From: Thiocapsa roseopersicina
GTDB taxonomy: Bacteria > Pseudomonadota > Gammaproteobacteria > Chromatiales > Chromatiaceae
Assembly (NCBI RefSeq): GCF_900106925.1
Contig: NZ_FNNZ01000001.1
Coordinates: 1-64,000 of the forward strand
DNA: 64,000 nt
Reading direction: 5' to 3'
The translations under genes and the position numbers were made by a program. The notes beneath the pieces are model-generated. The model searched no databases and was not told the DNA's origin. It worked only from the letters and a program-made list of their open reading frames with translations. Every line of letters starts with the position of its first letter. Position 1 is the first letter of the stretch. Of this stretch, positions 15,566 through 23,927 are shown in pieces.

Positions 15566-16690
15566 TCAGCGGGCAAGACCCAGCACCTCGAGATAGCGCT
15601 CGGCGCTGCGTCCTTGCTCGTACTCGGCCACCGCCGAGCGCAGAATTGCCGGCGAGAGTGGCTGTTCCAGTGTCCGTTGCATCGCCGCGGCAAGCGCCTC
15701 GACGTCGCCCACCGGCACCAGCGGGCCGAAGCGCCCGCCGTCCAATAGCTCGAAAGGACCGCTCGGACAGTCGGTCGAGACGACCGGGGTGCCCAGCGCC
15801 ATGGCCTCGGTCAGGACGTTGGGCGAGCCCTCCCAGGCGGAGGACAGCACGAAGAGACGGGCACGCGCGAGATAGGCATAAGGATTGTCCTGAAAGCCGA
15901 GCAGCGCGACGCGGTCGCTCAACCCGAGCTGCCCGATCAGCTCCTCCAGCTTGGTTCGGCCGCCGCCCTCGCCGAGAATCGCGAGTCTGCAATCGAGGTC
16001 CCGCGGCAGCCGCGCGAAGGCATGGATCAGCGTCGGGAAGTCCTTCTGACGCTGCAGGCGCCCCGCGCCCAGGATGACCGGCGGCTGGCCGGGTGCGAGC
16101 CAGGGGTGCGGGCAGGGCTCGGCCGCCAAGCGCTCCAGGTCCGGCGTGATGACCGGGTTTCGGATGACGCTGATCCTCTCGCGCGGCAGGCGCGCGATCC
16201 GGGCGGTATCCTCGGCCACGCCGGCGGAGACGGCGACGATATGGTCGATCCGGGGGTAGGCGCGGCGGATGGGTGCATAGCGCAGCCAGCGCTCAAACGC
16301 CGATTTTTCGGCCATCGCCGCCGAGAGCTGGGTGCCCAGACGCATCACCAGACGCGTGTCCGTCCCGGCCAGCGTGCGGGCCAGCACGGCGGCCCGGCCG
16401 GCGCGATCCTTCGCCGCCAGCAGGGCGGCCGGGCGACAGCGCCGCAGGTAACGTGCCAGTGCGGGGGCGGCGAGCAGACTGTGCTCGGTCCCGAGCCGGA
16501 TCCGATTGACCTCCGCGGGGAGTCGGGCGAGGTGAGGTCCGGACGCGCGTAGCAGGACGAGGTCCACCGGTTGGCCCAGATCGAGAAAACCGCCGATCAG
16601 GTTCACGAGCATCCGCTCGACCCCGCCGGCCCCCGAGAAGGACGCGAAGACGGCAAGCGGCCGCCGCGTGTCGGGTACGGCGCTCGGCAT
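15566..16690 (-). CDS. GT4-family glycosyltransferase
   Basis: The protein has the two-Rossmann GT-B architecture. N-terminal half: FSGAGGVERMLVNLIGGFLD and DLVLLRASGP. C-terminal half: PPVILGAGRLQRQKDFPTLI, LEELIGQLGLSDRVALLGFQ and the donor-binding LSSAWEGSPNVLTEAMALG. This is a group 1 (GT4) retaining transferase, probably for lipopolysaccharide or capsule sugars; donor and acceptor cannot be read. ATG at 16690 is chosen; a TTG at 16720 would add ten residues. It is divergent from the PfpI gene, with which it shares the promoter region. Confidence 0.85.
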   Translation of the reverse strand: MPSAVPDTRRPLAVFASFSGAGGVERMLVNLIGGFLDLGQPVDLVLLRASGPHLARLPAEVNRIRLGTEHSLLAAPALARYLRRCRPAALLAAKDRAGRAAVLARTLAGTDTRLVMRLGTQLSAAMAEKSAFERWLRYAPIRRAYPRIDHIVAVSAGVAEDTARIARLPRERISVIRNPVITPDLERLAAEPCPHPWLAPGQPPVILGAGRLQRQKDFPTLIHAFARLPRDLDCRLAILGEGGGRTKLEELIGQLGLSDRVALLGFQDNPYAYLARARLFVLSSAWEGSPNVLTEAMALGTPVVSTDCPSGPFELLDGGRFGPLVPVGDVEALAAAMQRTLEQPLSPAILRSAVAEYEQGRSAERYLEVLGLAR

Positions 16691-16721
16691 GTGGCGGGTG
16701 GCGATCGTCACCTTGACCAAA

Positions 16722-16730
16722 TGCTATAGT
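16722..16730 (+). promoter_or_regulatory. possible extended -10 for the PfpI-SLOG-RyR operon
   Basis: TGCTATAGT fits an extended -10 element (TGnTATAaT-like) about 40 bases before the PfpI start and in the only gap upstream of the five-gene operon. No convincing -35 is seen at the right distance, so this is tentative. Confidence 0.35.
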
Positions 16731-16771
16731 CTGAGGTCTGCATGAGATTTGAACCCAACGAGGACAGAATC

Positions 16772-17359
16772 ATGGCGGTGAAGAAGATCCTGATGCTGGT
16801 CGGCGATTATGTCGAGGACTACGAGGCGATGGTACCGCTTCAGATCCTGCAGATGGTGGGCCACAAGGTCTATACCGTTTGCCCGGACAAGAAACCCGGG
16901 GACTGGGTGCGCACCGCGATCCACGATTTCGAGGGCGACCAGACCTACAGCGAGAAGCCGGGGCATCGCTTCGCGATCACGGCCGACTTCGACACGGTCG
17001 ATCCCGCCAAGTACGACGCCTTGGTCATCCCGGGCGGCCGCTCCCCGGAATATCTCCGGTTGAATCCACGCGTGATCGAGCTGGTCCGGCACTTCGCGGC
17101 CGGCGACAAGCCGATCGCCTCGGTCTGTCACGGTCAGCAGATCCTGGCCGCCGCGGGGATTCTCGAAGGCAAGCGCTGCACCGCCTACCCGGCCGTGCGC
17201 CCCGAGGTGGAGCGCGCCGGCGGCACCTGGTGCGAGGTCAACGAGACCGTCTCCAATGCCTATACCGACGGCAATCTGGTGACCGCCCCGGCGTGGCCGG
17301 CGCATCCTGAGTGGATGCGCAAGTTCCTGGATCTGCTGGGAACCCGCATCGAAACCTGA
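16772..17359 (+). CDS. DJ-1/PfpI family protein
   Basis: The 195-residue product has the class I amidotransferase-like fold with the PfpI nucleophile elbow: [15 protein letters not shown] (Cys near residue 118). The glutamate-bearing segment [19 protein letters not shown] and [13 protein letters not shown] also match. Family members are glyoxalases, deglycase-like or protease/chaperone proteins handling reactive carbonyl and oxidative damage. Start ATG 16772 follows GAGGA; an ATG at 16742 is also open. It is the first gene of a compact operon running through 20968, where it precedes glutathione- and peroxide-related genes. Confidence 0.85.
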   Translation: MAVKKILMLVGDYVEDYEAMVPLQILQMVGHKVYTVCPDKKPGDWVRTAIHDFEGDQTYSEKPGHRFAITADFDTVDPAKYDALVIPGGRSPEYLRLNPRVIELVRHFAAGDKPIASVCHGQQILAAAGILEGKRCTAYPAVRPEVERAGGTWCEVNETVSNAYTDGNLVTAPAWPAHPEWMRKFLDLLGTRIET

Positions 17360-17844
17360 TGAGACAGCGCGTCTTTGTCTACGGGACCCTGCTGCGCGGA
17401 GAGGTCAATCACCATCTGCTCGCGCAGGCGGAGTTTCTCGGGTCGCATCGCACGGCGGCATGTTTCTCCTTGTATCTGCTCCGCGCCTATCCGGGCGCGG
17501 TGCGTGGAGGGGCAACCGCGATCCGGGGCGAGGTCTACGCCGTGGATCATGCCGGCCTGCGCCGGCTCGATCGACTCGAAGACTATCCCGCACTCTACGA
17601 CCGCCGACTGCTGGCGACGCCGTACGGACGGGCCTGGATCTATCTCTTTCGCGGATCCGTGCGTGATCGCCCGCTGATCCCCGGCGGCGACTGGCGGAGC
17701 TTCGCGGCCGATCCGGATTCCATCCGAGCCGCCGGCGTGCGCCGGGCGCGCGATCCGAAGACCCGCGGCCCGTTGCTCGGCGATGCGAGCCGCAAGACCG
17801 ATGCGCAGCGGAGCGACGCGGAGCCGGTCCGCTCGTCCGTCTAA
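17359..17844 (+). CDS. gamma-glutamylcyclotransferase-like (AIG2/GGCT fold)
   Basis: The protein opens [20 protein letters not shown], where YGTL is the substrate-binding loop of the GGCT/AIG2 family, and has AIRGEVYAV and RLDRLEDYPALYDR with the conserved Glu. Family members release 5-oxoproline from gamma-glutamyl peptides, including glutathione derivatives. The ATG overlaps the PfpI stop by one base (TGATG), which fixes the start; the longer frame only re-reads the upstream gene. The last 30 residues are a basic, low-complexity tail. Enzymatic specificity is not proven. Confidence 0.82.
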   Translation: MRQRVFVYGTLLRGEVNHHLLAQAEFLGSHRTAACFSLYLLRAYPGAVRGGATAIRGEVYAVDHAGLRRLDRLEDYPALYDRRLLATPYGRAWIYLFRGSVRDRPLIPGGDWRSFAADPDSIRAAGVRRARDPKTRGPLLGDASRKTDAQRSDAEPVRSSV

Positions 17845-17875
17845 TCCGAGCCCTATTGAAGTGGGAGCAAGCCCG

Positions 17876-18337
17876 ATGTCCGAAGAAGGCCGTTTCAAGA
17901 TCCATCTCGAGCAGCAGGAAGGCTTTCAGATCAATGTCGCCTTCGACTGGAAGCGCGCCGCGGATCTGCTCATGGACGAGCCGCCCCCGTTGGGAGAGCA
18001 AAAGGGACCGAACGCCTCGCGCTTGCTCGCCGCCGCCGCGGCCAACTGTCTGAGCGCGAGTCTGCTCTATTGCGTCTTCAAGGAGGAGCCGCCCGACAAC
18101 TGCCTGCGCGCCGAGGCGGTCTGCGTTATGGTCCGCAACGAGAAGAAGCGTCTGCGCGTCGGCCGGATGGAGATCACCCTGATCCTCGCCGAGGCCGTGA
18201 CGGCGTCGCCGCGCTTCGCGCGTTGCAAGGATCTGTTCGAGGACTTCTGCGTGGTCTCGGCCAGTATTCGCCAGGGGATTCCGATGCGCGTGACGCTTCG
18301 GGACGAAGCGGGCAACGTCCTGCACGAGACGGAATGA
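17876..18337 (+). CDS. OsmC/Ohr family protein
   Basis: The 153-residue protein matches the OsmC fold, with the two family cysteines in AAAAANCLSASLLYC (Cys near 57) and LFEDFCVVSASIRQGIP (Cys near 125). OsmC and Ohr proteins reduce organic hydroperoxides with these cysteines. ATG at 17876 is used because the GGCAAGC-preceded frame further upstream overlaps the previous gene. The gene is 31 bases after the GGCT gene and one base before the SLOG gene, so it is clearly in the same operon. Confidence 0.85.
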   Translation: MSEEGRFKIHLEQQEGFQINVAFDWKRAADLLMDEPPPLGEQKGPNASRLLAAAAANCLSASLLYCVFKEEPPDNCLRAEAVCVMVRNEKKRLRVGRMEITLILAEAVTASPRFARCKDLFEDFCVVSASIRQGIPMRVTLRDEAGNVLHETE

Positions 18338-18338
18338 G

Positions 18339-19112
18339 GTGCCGTTGGACGCGACGATAAGCCCCGCCGGGATCGCCCCGTCGGTGTGGATCGCCCGGCC
18401 GCACGCTCGCCCCGAGCCCGTCGAGCTCGACGCCGCGCTGGCCGCTGTGGGCTTGACCGACCCGAGACCCGTTCTGGTTTTGGTCGGCGGCGCAGCGAAT
18501 CTGTCCGAGGCGGTGGCGCCCGCGTTGCTCACACTCTTCGAGCGGATCGCGCCGGAGCTGGATGCGCTCGGCGCGGCCGTCATCGACGGGGGCACCGCCT
18601 TCGGTGTCATGGCGCTGATGGGTCGGGCGCGCCTCAGCACCGGTGCGCGCTTCCCGCTGATCGGGATTGCGCCGCAGGGTGCGGTGGCGATCGACACCGG
18701 CAAGCCGGACCAACCCGCCGGCAAGGACGGCAAGGCGCGGCTCGATCCGAACCACACCCATTTCCTGCTGGTGCCGGGCGACGGCTGGGGCGAGGAGTCG
18801 CCTTGGATCAGCGCCGTCGCCGATCGTCTTGCCCGCGGGCGCGGCACCCTGATGCTGGTCGTGGCCGGCGGGGAGATTACCCGTTGTGATGTGATGCATC
18901 GACTGCGGACCGGCGGTCGTGTCCTGGTGCTTGCCGGCAGTGGCGGCACCGCGGATCAGCTGGTCGATTGGCGTCGTCACGGTGCAGCGGGTCTGGATGG
19001 TCCCGCAGTTTTCGACGCGGAGGCCCCCGAGCGCGCACTGATCGATGTCTTGGACCTGGCGGACGCGGGCGAGCATCTCCCCGGTGTTCTTGCCCGAGCA
19101 TTCGCGCCCTGA
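18339..19112 (+). CDS. SLOG/LSDAT protein related to the TRPM channel N-terminal domain
   Basis: The 257-residue soluble protein shows the prokaryotic LSDAT (SLOG in TRPM) pattern in order: VLVLVGGAANLSE (about 45-57), a Gly-rich nucleotide loop; AAVIDGGTAFGVMALMGRA (about 80-98); RFPLIGIAPQG; LDPNHTHFLLVPGDGWGEES (about 136-155); AGGEITRCDVMHRL; RVLVLAGSGGTADQLVDW. SLOG domains bind nucleotides such as ADP-ribose derivatives or cleave them. The start is GTG one base after the osmC stop. It is followed after 11 bases by the RyR-domain gene, the same combination of domains found in eukaryotic TRPM and ryanodine receptors, suggesting a nucleotide sensor with its effector. Confidence 0.8.
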   Translation: MPLDATISPAGIAPSVWIARPHARPEPVELDAALAAVGLTDPRPVLVLVGGAANLSEAVAPALLTLFERIAPELDALGAAVIDGGTAFGVMALMGRARLSTGARFPLIGIAPQGAVAIDTGKPDQPAGKDGKARLDPNHTHFLLVPGDGWGEESPWISAVADRLARGRGTLMLVVAGGEITRCDVMHRLRTGGRVLVLAGSGGTADQLVDWRRHGAAGLDGPAVFDAEAPERALIDVLDLADAGEHLPGVLARAFAP

Positions 19113-19123
19113 GGTCCGCTCGG

Positions 19124-20968
19124 ATGCCGTTTGGCTTCGGTCCACCCCCGGTCCTCGTCTGCGGCTCCGAGCCGCTCGCAGGACAGGTCGTCGCGGGTCT
19201 GCGCGGCGAGGGTCGCAGGGCCGAAGCGCTCGACCGGGAGCGCCTACTCGAGCTGGATCCGCGACGGATCCGCACCCTGATCCTGGCCGATCCACCCCAT
19301 GCGGCGGCTCTGGTTGCGGCGCTCGTCGCCCGTGGACGATACAACCGTCGACCGGGCCGGCGCCCAGGTCGGCAAGCGATGCGTCGCCTGATCCTGATGC
19401 ATCGGCAGGATCCGCCGCCCCGGTTCACGATGCCGGAGCCCCACAGCCCGTGGCGTCCGGAGACCTTTGCGATCCTCGATCGCGCGGCGCGTGCCTTGCT
19501 TGGGCGGTGGCCGCTGCATCTCGGCCTGGATCCGCGCTTCGGCCAGCGGCCGCATCTGTTGATCGCCGGTTTCGCCGATCCCGCGCAGGCGCTCGTGGTG
19601 CATGCCCTGCGCCTGATCCAATACGGTACCGGCAGGCCGTGCGTCAGCGTCCTGTGTGCGCAGAGAGACGCGGCCGAAACGCGCTTCCGCAGCGCCTATC
19701 CTCAAGCCACCGCGATTGCCGACATCCGATTCGCACCCGTCGAGGATCTAGAAACCCTTCTCGCCCCTGTCTCCCGGGTCATGGATGGGCGCAGCGCATC
19801 CGAGGGCCGGGTTCCCGAGACGCGGCCTCCGGTGACCCTCGCCTTCGTCTGCCCGGGCGACCCGGCCGGGGAGGGCATCGAGCTTGCGAGACGCCTGGTC
19901 GATACGCTCGCCGCACTCCAGGGCGTGTCGCCCCCGGTCCTGTTGGAGACCGGTGCGACGTCGGGCCCGGGGAGAACGCCCGCCGCCGGCATCGAGGATT
20001 GGGACGGTCAGATCATCCCGGTGTCCTATCTGCGCGAAGCCTGTCGCCCGGCGGTGCTGCTGGACGGACGCGGCGACGAGGTCGCCCGGACCATCCACGA
20101 TCACTATCGCGACAGCATCGCCGCACAAGGCCGCGATCCGAACCTGGAGCCTGCAGGTCAGCCCTGGGAGCTGTTGGCGACCTCCTATCGGCAGGCCAAT
20201 CGCCATCAGGCCGATCACGTCTGGGCCAAGCTCGCCGTGACCGACGCCCGGGCGGTGCCCGAGGAGATGGTCGAATCCTTCGTCCTGACACCCCTGGAGG
20301 TCGAGCGACTCGCCATCATCGAGCACGAGCGCTGGGCGGCGGATCGTCATCTCGACGGCTGGAGCTACGCACCCGTGCGCGACAATCAGCTCAAGCACCA
20401 CCCCCAGCTCATCCCCTACGCCGATCTGTCCGAGCCGATGAAGGACCTGGATCGCTTTGCGGTGCGCGGTCTGCCGACCCTGCTCGCGCGCCAGGGGCTC
20501 GGGATCCTGCGTTTGCTCATCGTCGGTATCCCGCAGCCCGCTGCGGGTTGTCCGGGCGGGATGCGGTTGCGGCGGCTCGCCGATCAGGCCCTCGACCGAC
20601 TGATCGTGCGTTACCCGGATCGTGCCCTCGTCCTCGCCTCGACCCTGACCGATCGGCGCTCGCGCGAGCTGGTGCGCGAAGCGATGGACCGCGAGCAGGG
20701 CGTGGGTCTCTTTCTGCTGCTGCCGCGCCCTTTGGGTCATGTCCTTGCCGAGCTGCCCGATCCGTACGAGCGACGCGATTTCCTGACGCTCGCGGCGCGG
20801 GCCGTGCGGCGGATCGGCCTAAACGGCGAGACCGACTTGGCGGCCTGGCTATCGGAGCGCGCCGACATCAGTCTGATCCTGGGCGATCGGGTCCCCGAGG
20901 GCGTGGTCGAGAAGCGGGTTCGACTGGATCCGGGTGGTTCGGGTCTCGACTGGAATTTCGAGTACTGA
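19124..20968 (+). CDS. Rossmann (TrkA_N-like) and RyR-domain protein
   Basis: The 614-residue protein starts with PPPVLVCGSEPLAGQVVAGL and a second repeat near residue 150 (RPHLLIAGFADPAQALVVHA), two Rossmann-type modules like TrkA_N. Residues about 389-452 are a RyR domain: LAIIEHERWAADRHLDGWSY, PVRDNQLKHHPQLIPYADLS, KDLDRFAVRGLP, closely following the bacterial and ryanodine-receptor RyR repeat. The C terminus (LGILRLLIVGIPQ..., LVREAMDREQGVGLFLLLPR) looks like another Rossmann/SLOG-like fold. No membrane segment is present. Start ATG 19124 follows GAGG; the frame is open upstream over the SLOG gene. It is last in the operon and probably senses or transduces a nucleotide signal with the SLOG protein. 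Confidence 0.78.
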   Translation: MPFGFGPPPVLVCGSEPLAGQVVAGLRGEGRRAEALDRERLLELDPRRIRTLILADPPHAAALVAALVARGRYNRRPGRRPGRQAMRRLILMHRQDPPPRFTMPEPHSPWRPETFAILDRAARALLGRWPLHLGLDPRFGQRPHLLIAGFADPAQALVVHALRLIQYGTGRPCVSVLCAQRDAAETRFRSAYPQATAIADIRFAPVEDLETLLAPVSRVMDGRSASEGRVPETRPPVTLAFVCPGDPAGEGIELARRLVDTLAALQGVSPPVLLETGATSGPGRTPAAGIEDWDGQIIPVSYLREACRPAVLLDGRGDEVARTIHDHYRDSIAAQGRDPNLEPAGQPWELLATSYRQANRHQADHVWAKLAVTDARAVPEEMVESFVLTPLEVERLAIIEHERWAADRHLDGWSYAPVRDNQLKHHPQLIPYADLSEPMKDLDRFAVRGLPTLLARQGLGILRLLIVGIPQPAAGCPGGMRLRRLADQALDRLIVRYPDRALVLASTLTDRRSRELVREAMDREQGVGLFLLLPRPLGHVLAELPDPYERRDFLTLAARAVRRIGLNGETDLAAWLSERADISLILGDRVPEGVVEKRVRLDPGGSGLDWNFEY

Positions 20969-21076
20969 CGGATCGATGGCCCCGAGGCGCGTCCATAGGG
21001 TTGCACCGGAATTGGGCGTCGATCGGCTAGAAATGCGCCCGTGCTGTGCAAAAGCCGGGGGCTGGATGGACACTCG

Positions 21077-21123
21077 CCGGGATGCCGGTGACTTAAGGGC
21101 GCCGCCGCAGCGGTAAGCGAGGG
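21077..21123 (+). promoter_or_regulatory. cobalamin-riboswitch-like fragment
   Basis: The stretch GGGATGCCGGTGACTTAAGG, then CGCCGCCGCAGCGGTAAGCG and AG, aligns with the conserved core of cobalamin riboswitches (GGGAA..CGGTG..., GC.GCCCCCGCAACGGTAAGCGAG). The downstream half (CACTG...GGGAAGGC) is not found and no B12 gene follows, so it is probably a degraded remnant. The surrounding 20969-21168 has no gene. Confidence 0.45.
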
Positions 21124-21168
21124 TTCAAAAACAACATACGTCGATGCGCGAACGCCATCAGCTGTCGC

Positions 21169-21241
21169 TTGGGCAAAGCGCAGCGTGCCCAACCCGCGCC
21201 GGCATCACGGGGAACCGTTGGGCACGGTGCGCTTTGCCCAA
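21169..21241. repeat. hyphenated inverted repeat (TTGGGCAAAGCGCA)
   Basis: The arms TTGGGCAAAGCGCAGCGTGC.. and the inverse at 21217-21241 pair over 25 bases with one mismatch. It belongs to the same style of interspersed palindromes as those at 22844 and 26325. A GC-rich hairpin (CCCCTCCCC..GGGAGGGG) follows at about 21343-21370. Confidence 0.8.
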
Positions 21242-21499
21242 CCTACCGATTCATATCGATTCTGCATCGCTCCAAAGCGCTCGTGCCGTCCCTGGCCATC
21301 ACCCGCAGGGGGCGGAAGTGCGTCCAAACAAGGTATTCGACTCTCCCCCTCCCCTCGCGGGAGGGGGCCGGGGGGGAGGGGGCGACCGGCTGATTCGCAG
21401 CGACACTTGCCGTCGTTGGCGCATGATTTGCTCTCCACTGTTGCAGGAGAACCTGCAGGTGCGTCGTCCGCCCTGCAGCTCACGCGACAATTCGGCGAA

Positions 21500-21690
21500 T
21501 AGGTGGCTAGGGTTCCGATCCGCTGACGGCGGGTGTCTGGTCCGAGAGCTGCCGACCTGATCCGCCGATCCGTCCGAGCACCTTCCCGAGCCGGCTAAAC
21601 CCGGTCTTCGAAAGGTCCAGGGCGCATCGACCGGGGCGGGTTACACGGCGGGATAAAAGCCCGGGAGATCACCTGCATGCAGGTTCTCCC
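21500..21690 (+). promoter_or_regulatory. guanidine-I (ykkC) riboswitch
   Basis: The conserved ykkC blocks occur in order: CTAGGGTTCCG (21507-), TCTGGTCCGAGAG (21537-), and near the 3' side ACACGGCGGGATAAAAGCCC then GGGAG. The last block overlaps a hairpin (21663-21690: GGGAGA..ACCTGCATGCAGGT..TCTCCC), a plausible expression platform competing with the aptamer. Class-I ykkC RNAs bind free guanidinium and switch genes on. It lies 40 bases before the ABC-transporter/carboxylase operon, assigning that operon to guanidine metabolism. Confidence 0.92.
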
Positions 21691-21728
21691 GCGTTCCGTT
21701 TCGTAACCTGACCTCGGGAGAGCCTGCA

Positions 21729-22820
21729 ATGACCTTCACTCCGTCAAACCGTCCCAAGAGCCGCGTCGGCCGCGTCCTCGTGCCGGCCGTCCTCCTGCTC
21801 ACGGCCTTGTCCATCTCCGGCAACGCGTTGGCCAAGGATCAGTTCCGCATCGCCTGGAGCATCTATGTCGGCTGGATGCCCTGGGACTATGCCGCCGAGT
21901 CCGGCATCGTGAAAAAGTGGGCGGACAAGTACGGCATCGAGATCGAGGTCGTGCAGATCAACGACTATGTCGAGTCGATCAACCAATACACCGCCGGGGC
22001 CTTCGACGGCTGCGTCATGACCAACATGGACGCGCTCACCATCCCGGCGGCCGGCGGCGTGGATTCCACGGCGCTCATCATCGGCGACTTCTCCAACGGC
22101 AACGACGCCGTCATCCTGCGCGACAAGACCGAGCTGGCCGAGATCGCCGGTCAGAAGGTCAACCTGGTCGAGCTCTCGGTCTCGCACTATCTGCTGGCGC
22201 GTGGGCTCGCCAGCGTGGGTCTGAGCGAGCGCGACGTCACCGTCGTCAACACCTCGGATGCCGACATGGTCTCGGCCTTTGCCTCCGGCGGTCCCACGGC
22301 CGTGGTGACCTGGAATCCGCTGGTCTCCGAGATCCTGGCCATGCCGAACACCGCCAAGGTGTTCGATTCGAGCCAAATCCCCGGCGAGATCATCGACCTC
22401 ATGGTCGTCAACACCGAGACCCTCGAGGCCAACCCGGCGCTCGGCAAGGCCCTGGTCGGCGCCTGGTACGAGACCCTGTCGATCATGTCCAAGGACGACG
22501 AGGCCGGTCGCGCCGCGCGCACCGCGATGGGCAAGGCGTCCGGGACGGATCTGGCCGGCTATGACGCCCAGCTCGCCAGCACCAAGATGTTCTTCGAGCC
22601 GGCCGAGGCCGTGGCCTTCGCCAAGAGCGAGCAGCTGCCGCTCACCATGGAAGAGGTGGCGAGCTTTTCCTTTGATCACGGTCTGCTCGGCGAAGGCGCG
22701 CCGAACCCGGGTTTCATCGGCGTCGCCTTCCCGGGCGAACGCTATTTCGGCGACGACGGCAATCTCAAGCTGCGCTTCGATTCTGCTTACATGCAGATGG
22801 CGGCGGACGGGGCGCTGTGA
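21729..22820 (+). CDS. guanidine ABC transporter, substrate-binding protein (NitT/TauT type)
   Basis: The 363-residue protein has a signal peptide (VLVPAVLLLTALSISGNALA) and then FRIAWSIYVGWMPWDYAAES, a type-2 periplasmic binding protein of the NitT/TauT (nitrate, sulfonate, taurine) group. Other family blocks: NDYVESINQYTAGAFDGCVM, DAVILRDKTELAEIAGQKVN, AVVTWNPLVSEILAMP. It follows the guanidine-I riboswitch with GGGAG as ribosome site, and its permease and ATPase lie downstream after a 282-base gap. Guanidine or a guanidine compound is inferred as ligand from the riboswitch and enzymes, not from the binding site. Confidence 0.85.
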   Translation: MTFTPSNRPKSRVGRVLVPAVLLLTALSISGNALAKDQFRIAWSIYVGWMPWDYAAESGIVKKWADKYGIEIEVVQINDYVESINQYTAGAFDGCVMTNMDALTIPAAGGVDSTALIIGDFSNGNDAVILRDKTELAEIAGQKVNLVELSVSHYLLARGLASVGLSERDVTVVNTSDADMVSAFASGGPTAVVTWNPLVSEILAMPNTAKVFDSSQIPGEIIDLMVVNTETLEANPALGKALVGAWYETLSIMSKDDEAGRAARTAMGKASGTDLAGYDAQLASTKMFFEPAEAVAFAKSEQLPLTMEEVASFSFDHGLLGEGAPNPGFIGVAFPGERYFGDDGNLKLRFDSAYMQMAADGAL

Positions 22821-22843
22821 GCGGAGAGCCATCGGCGATCCGG

Positions 22844-22921
22844 GCGTAGGTTGTGCCGAGCCGTGCGAGGCACAACGCACCGCCGGCGGGTGTTGTGCTT
22901 CCTGTCGTCAGCACAACCTAC
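22844..22921. repeat. hyphenated inverted repeat (GTAGGTTGTGC)
   Basis: GTAGGTTGTGC at 22844-22854 pairs with GCACAACCTAC at 22911-22921, with further pairing inside. It sits within the transporter operon between the binding-protein and permease genes, where it could set the level of the downstream transcript; that is inference. Confidence 0.75.
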
Positions 22922-23102
22922 GGGTGCCGTCAGCGATCAGCTGCGAGCCTCGTGGGTTTGCCGTGTTCACTTGCTCCTGCGGCAAGCACGCAACGCTTTC
23001 GCCCATACGATGACGTGGCGTCGCGTTCTCCCGAAGCTGACGGCTCATGGCCAATAGCTGACAGCTGAAGCCGACTCGCTCCCTCCCCAAACCAGGACAC
23101 CG

Positions 23103-23927
23103 ATGAAACGACTCATCAACCAACGCCCCGGACGGGTCTCGACCGCGGCACTCGCGCTCCTGCCCTTCGTGGTCCTGGCGCTCTTTTATATGTTCGCCTC
23201 GGATGCGCGGCTGGCGGAGAACCCGAACGACAAGCTGTTGCCCTCTTTCAGTACGCTCGCCGAGTCCTTCGTCCGCCTCACCACCGAGCCGAGCCAGCGC
23301 ACCGGCGAGATCCTGCTGTGGCAGGACACGGAGGCGAGTTTGCGGCGGCTAGCTCAAGGCGTCGGGATCAGCGCGGCGATCGGCCTGATAGTGGGTGTGG
23401 CCTTGGGCGCCATCCCGCTGATCCGGTCCGGGTTTGCACCCTTCGTCGCGGTGCTGTCGCTGATCCCGCCGATGGCCGTGCTGCCGGTCCTCTTCATTGT
23501 CTTCGGGCTCGGCGAGGTCTCCAAGGTGGTCCTCATCGTTGTCGGGATCACGCCCTTCATCGTGCGCGATCTGCAGCAAAGGGTGCAGGAGCTGCCGCGC
23601 GAGCTGATCATCAAGGCGCAGACCCTCGGCGCGAATAGTTGGCAGATCGTCCTGCGGGTGATCCTCCCGCAGGTGGTGCCGCGGCTGATCGATGCGGTGC
23701 GGCTCTCGCTCGGTACCGCCTGGCTCTTCCTCATCTCGGCCGAGGCGATCGCGGCCACCGAGGGGCTCGGCTACCGCATCTTCCTGGTGCGCCGGTATCT
23801 CGCGATGGACGTGATCCTGCCCTACGTGGTCTGGATCACCCTGCTCGCCTATCTGACCGACTTCCTGCTCAAGCAGACCTCGCGCCGGGCCTTCCCCTGG
23901 TATCACACCGGAGAACCGGGCCGATGA
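23103..23927 (+). CDS. guanidine ABC transporter, permease
   Basis: The 274-residue membrane protein of the NitT/TauT permease type has about six membrane helices and the cytoplasmic EAA loop ELIIKAQTLGANSWQIVLRV followed by ILPQVVPRLI, which contacts the ATPase. FVAVLSLIPPMAVLPVLFIV and SAEAIAATEGLGYRIFL are typical. Its stop overlaps the ATPase start by four bases. Substrate inferred from the operon's riboswitch. Confidence 0.88.
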   Translation: MKRLINQRPGRVSTAALALLPFVVLALFYMFASDARLAENPNDKLLPSFSTLAESFVRLTTEPSQRTGEILLWQDTEASLRRLAQGVGISAAIGLIVGVALGAIPLIRSGFAPFVAVLSLIPPMAVLPVLFIVFGLGEVSKVVLIVVGITPFIVRDLQQRVQELPRELIIKAQTLGANSWQIVLRVILPQVVPRLIDAVRLSLGTAWLFLISAEAIAATEGLGYRIFLVRRYLAMDVILPYVVWITLLAYLTDFLLKQTSRRAFPWYHTGEPGR

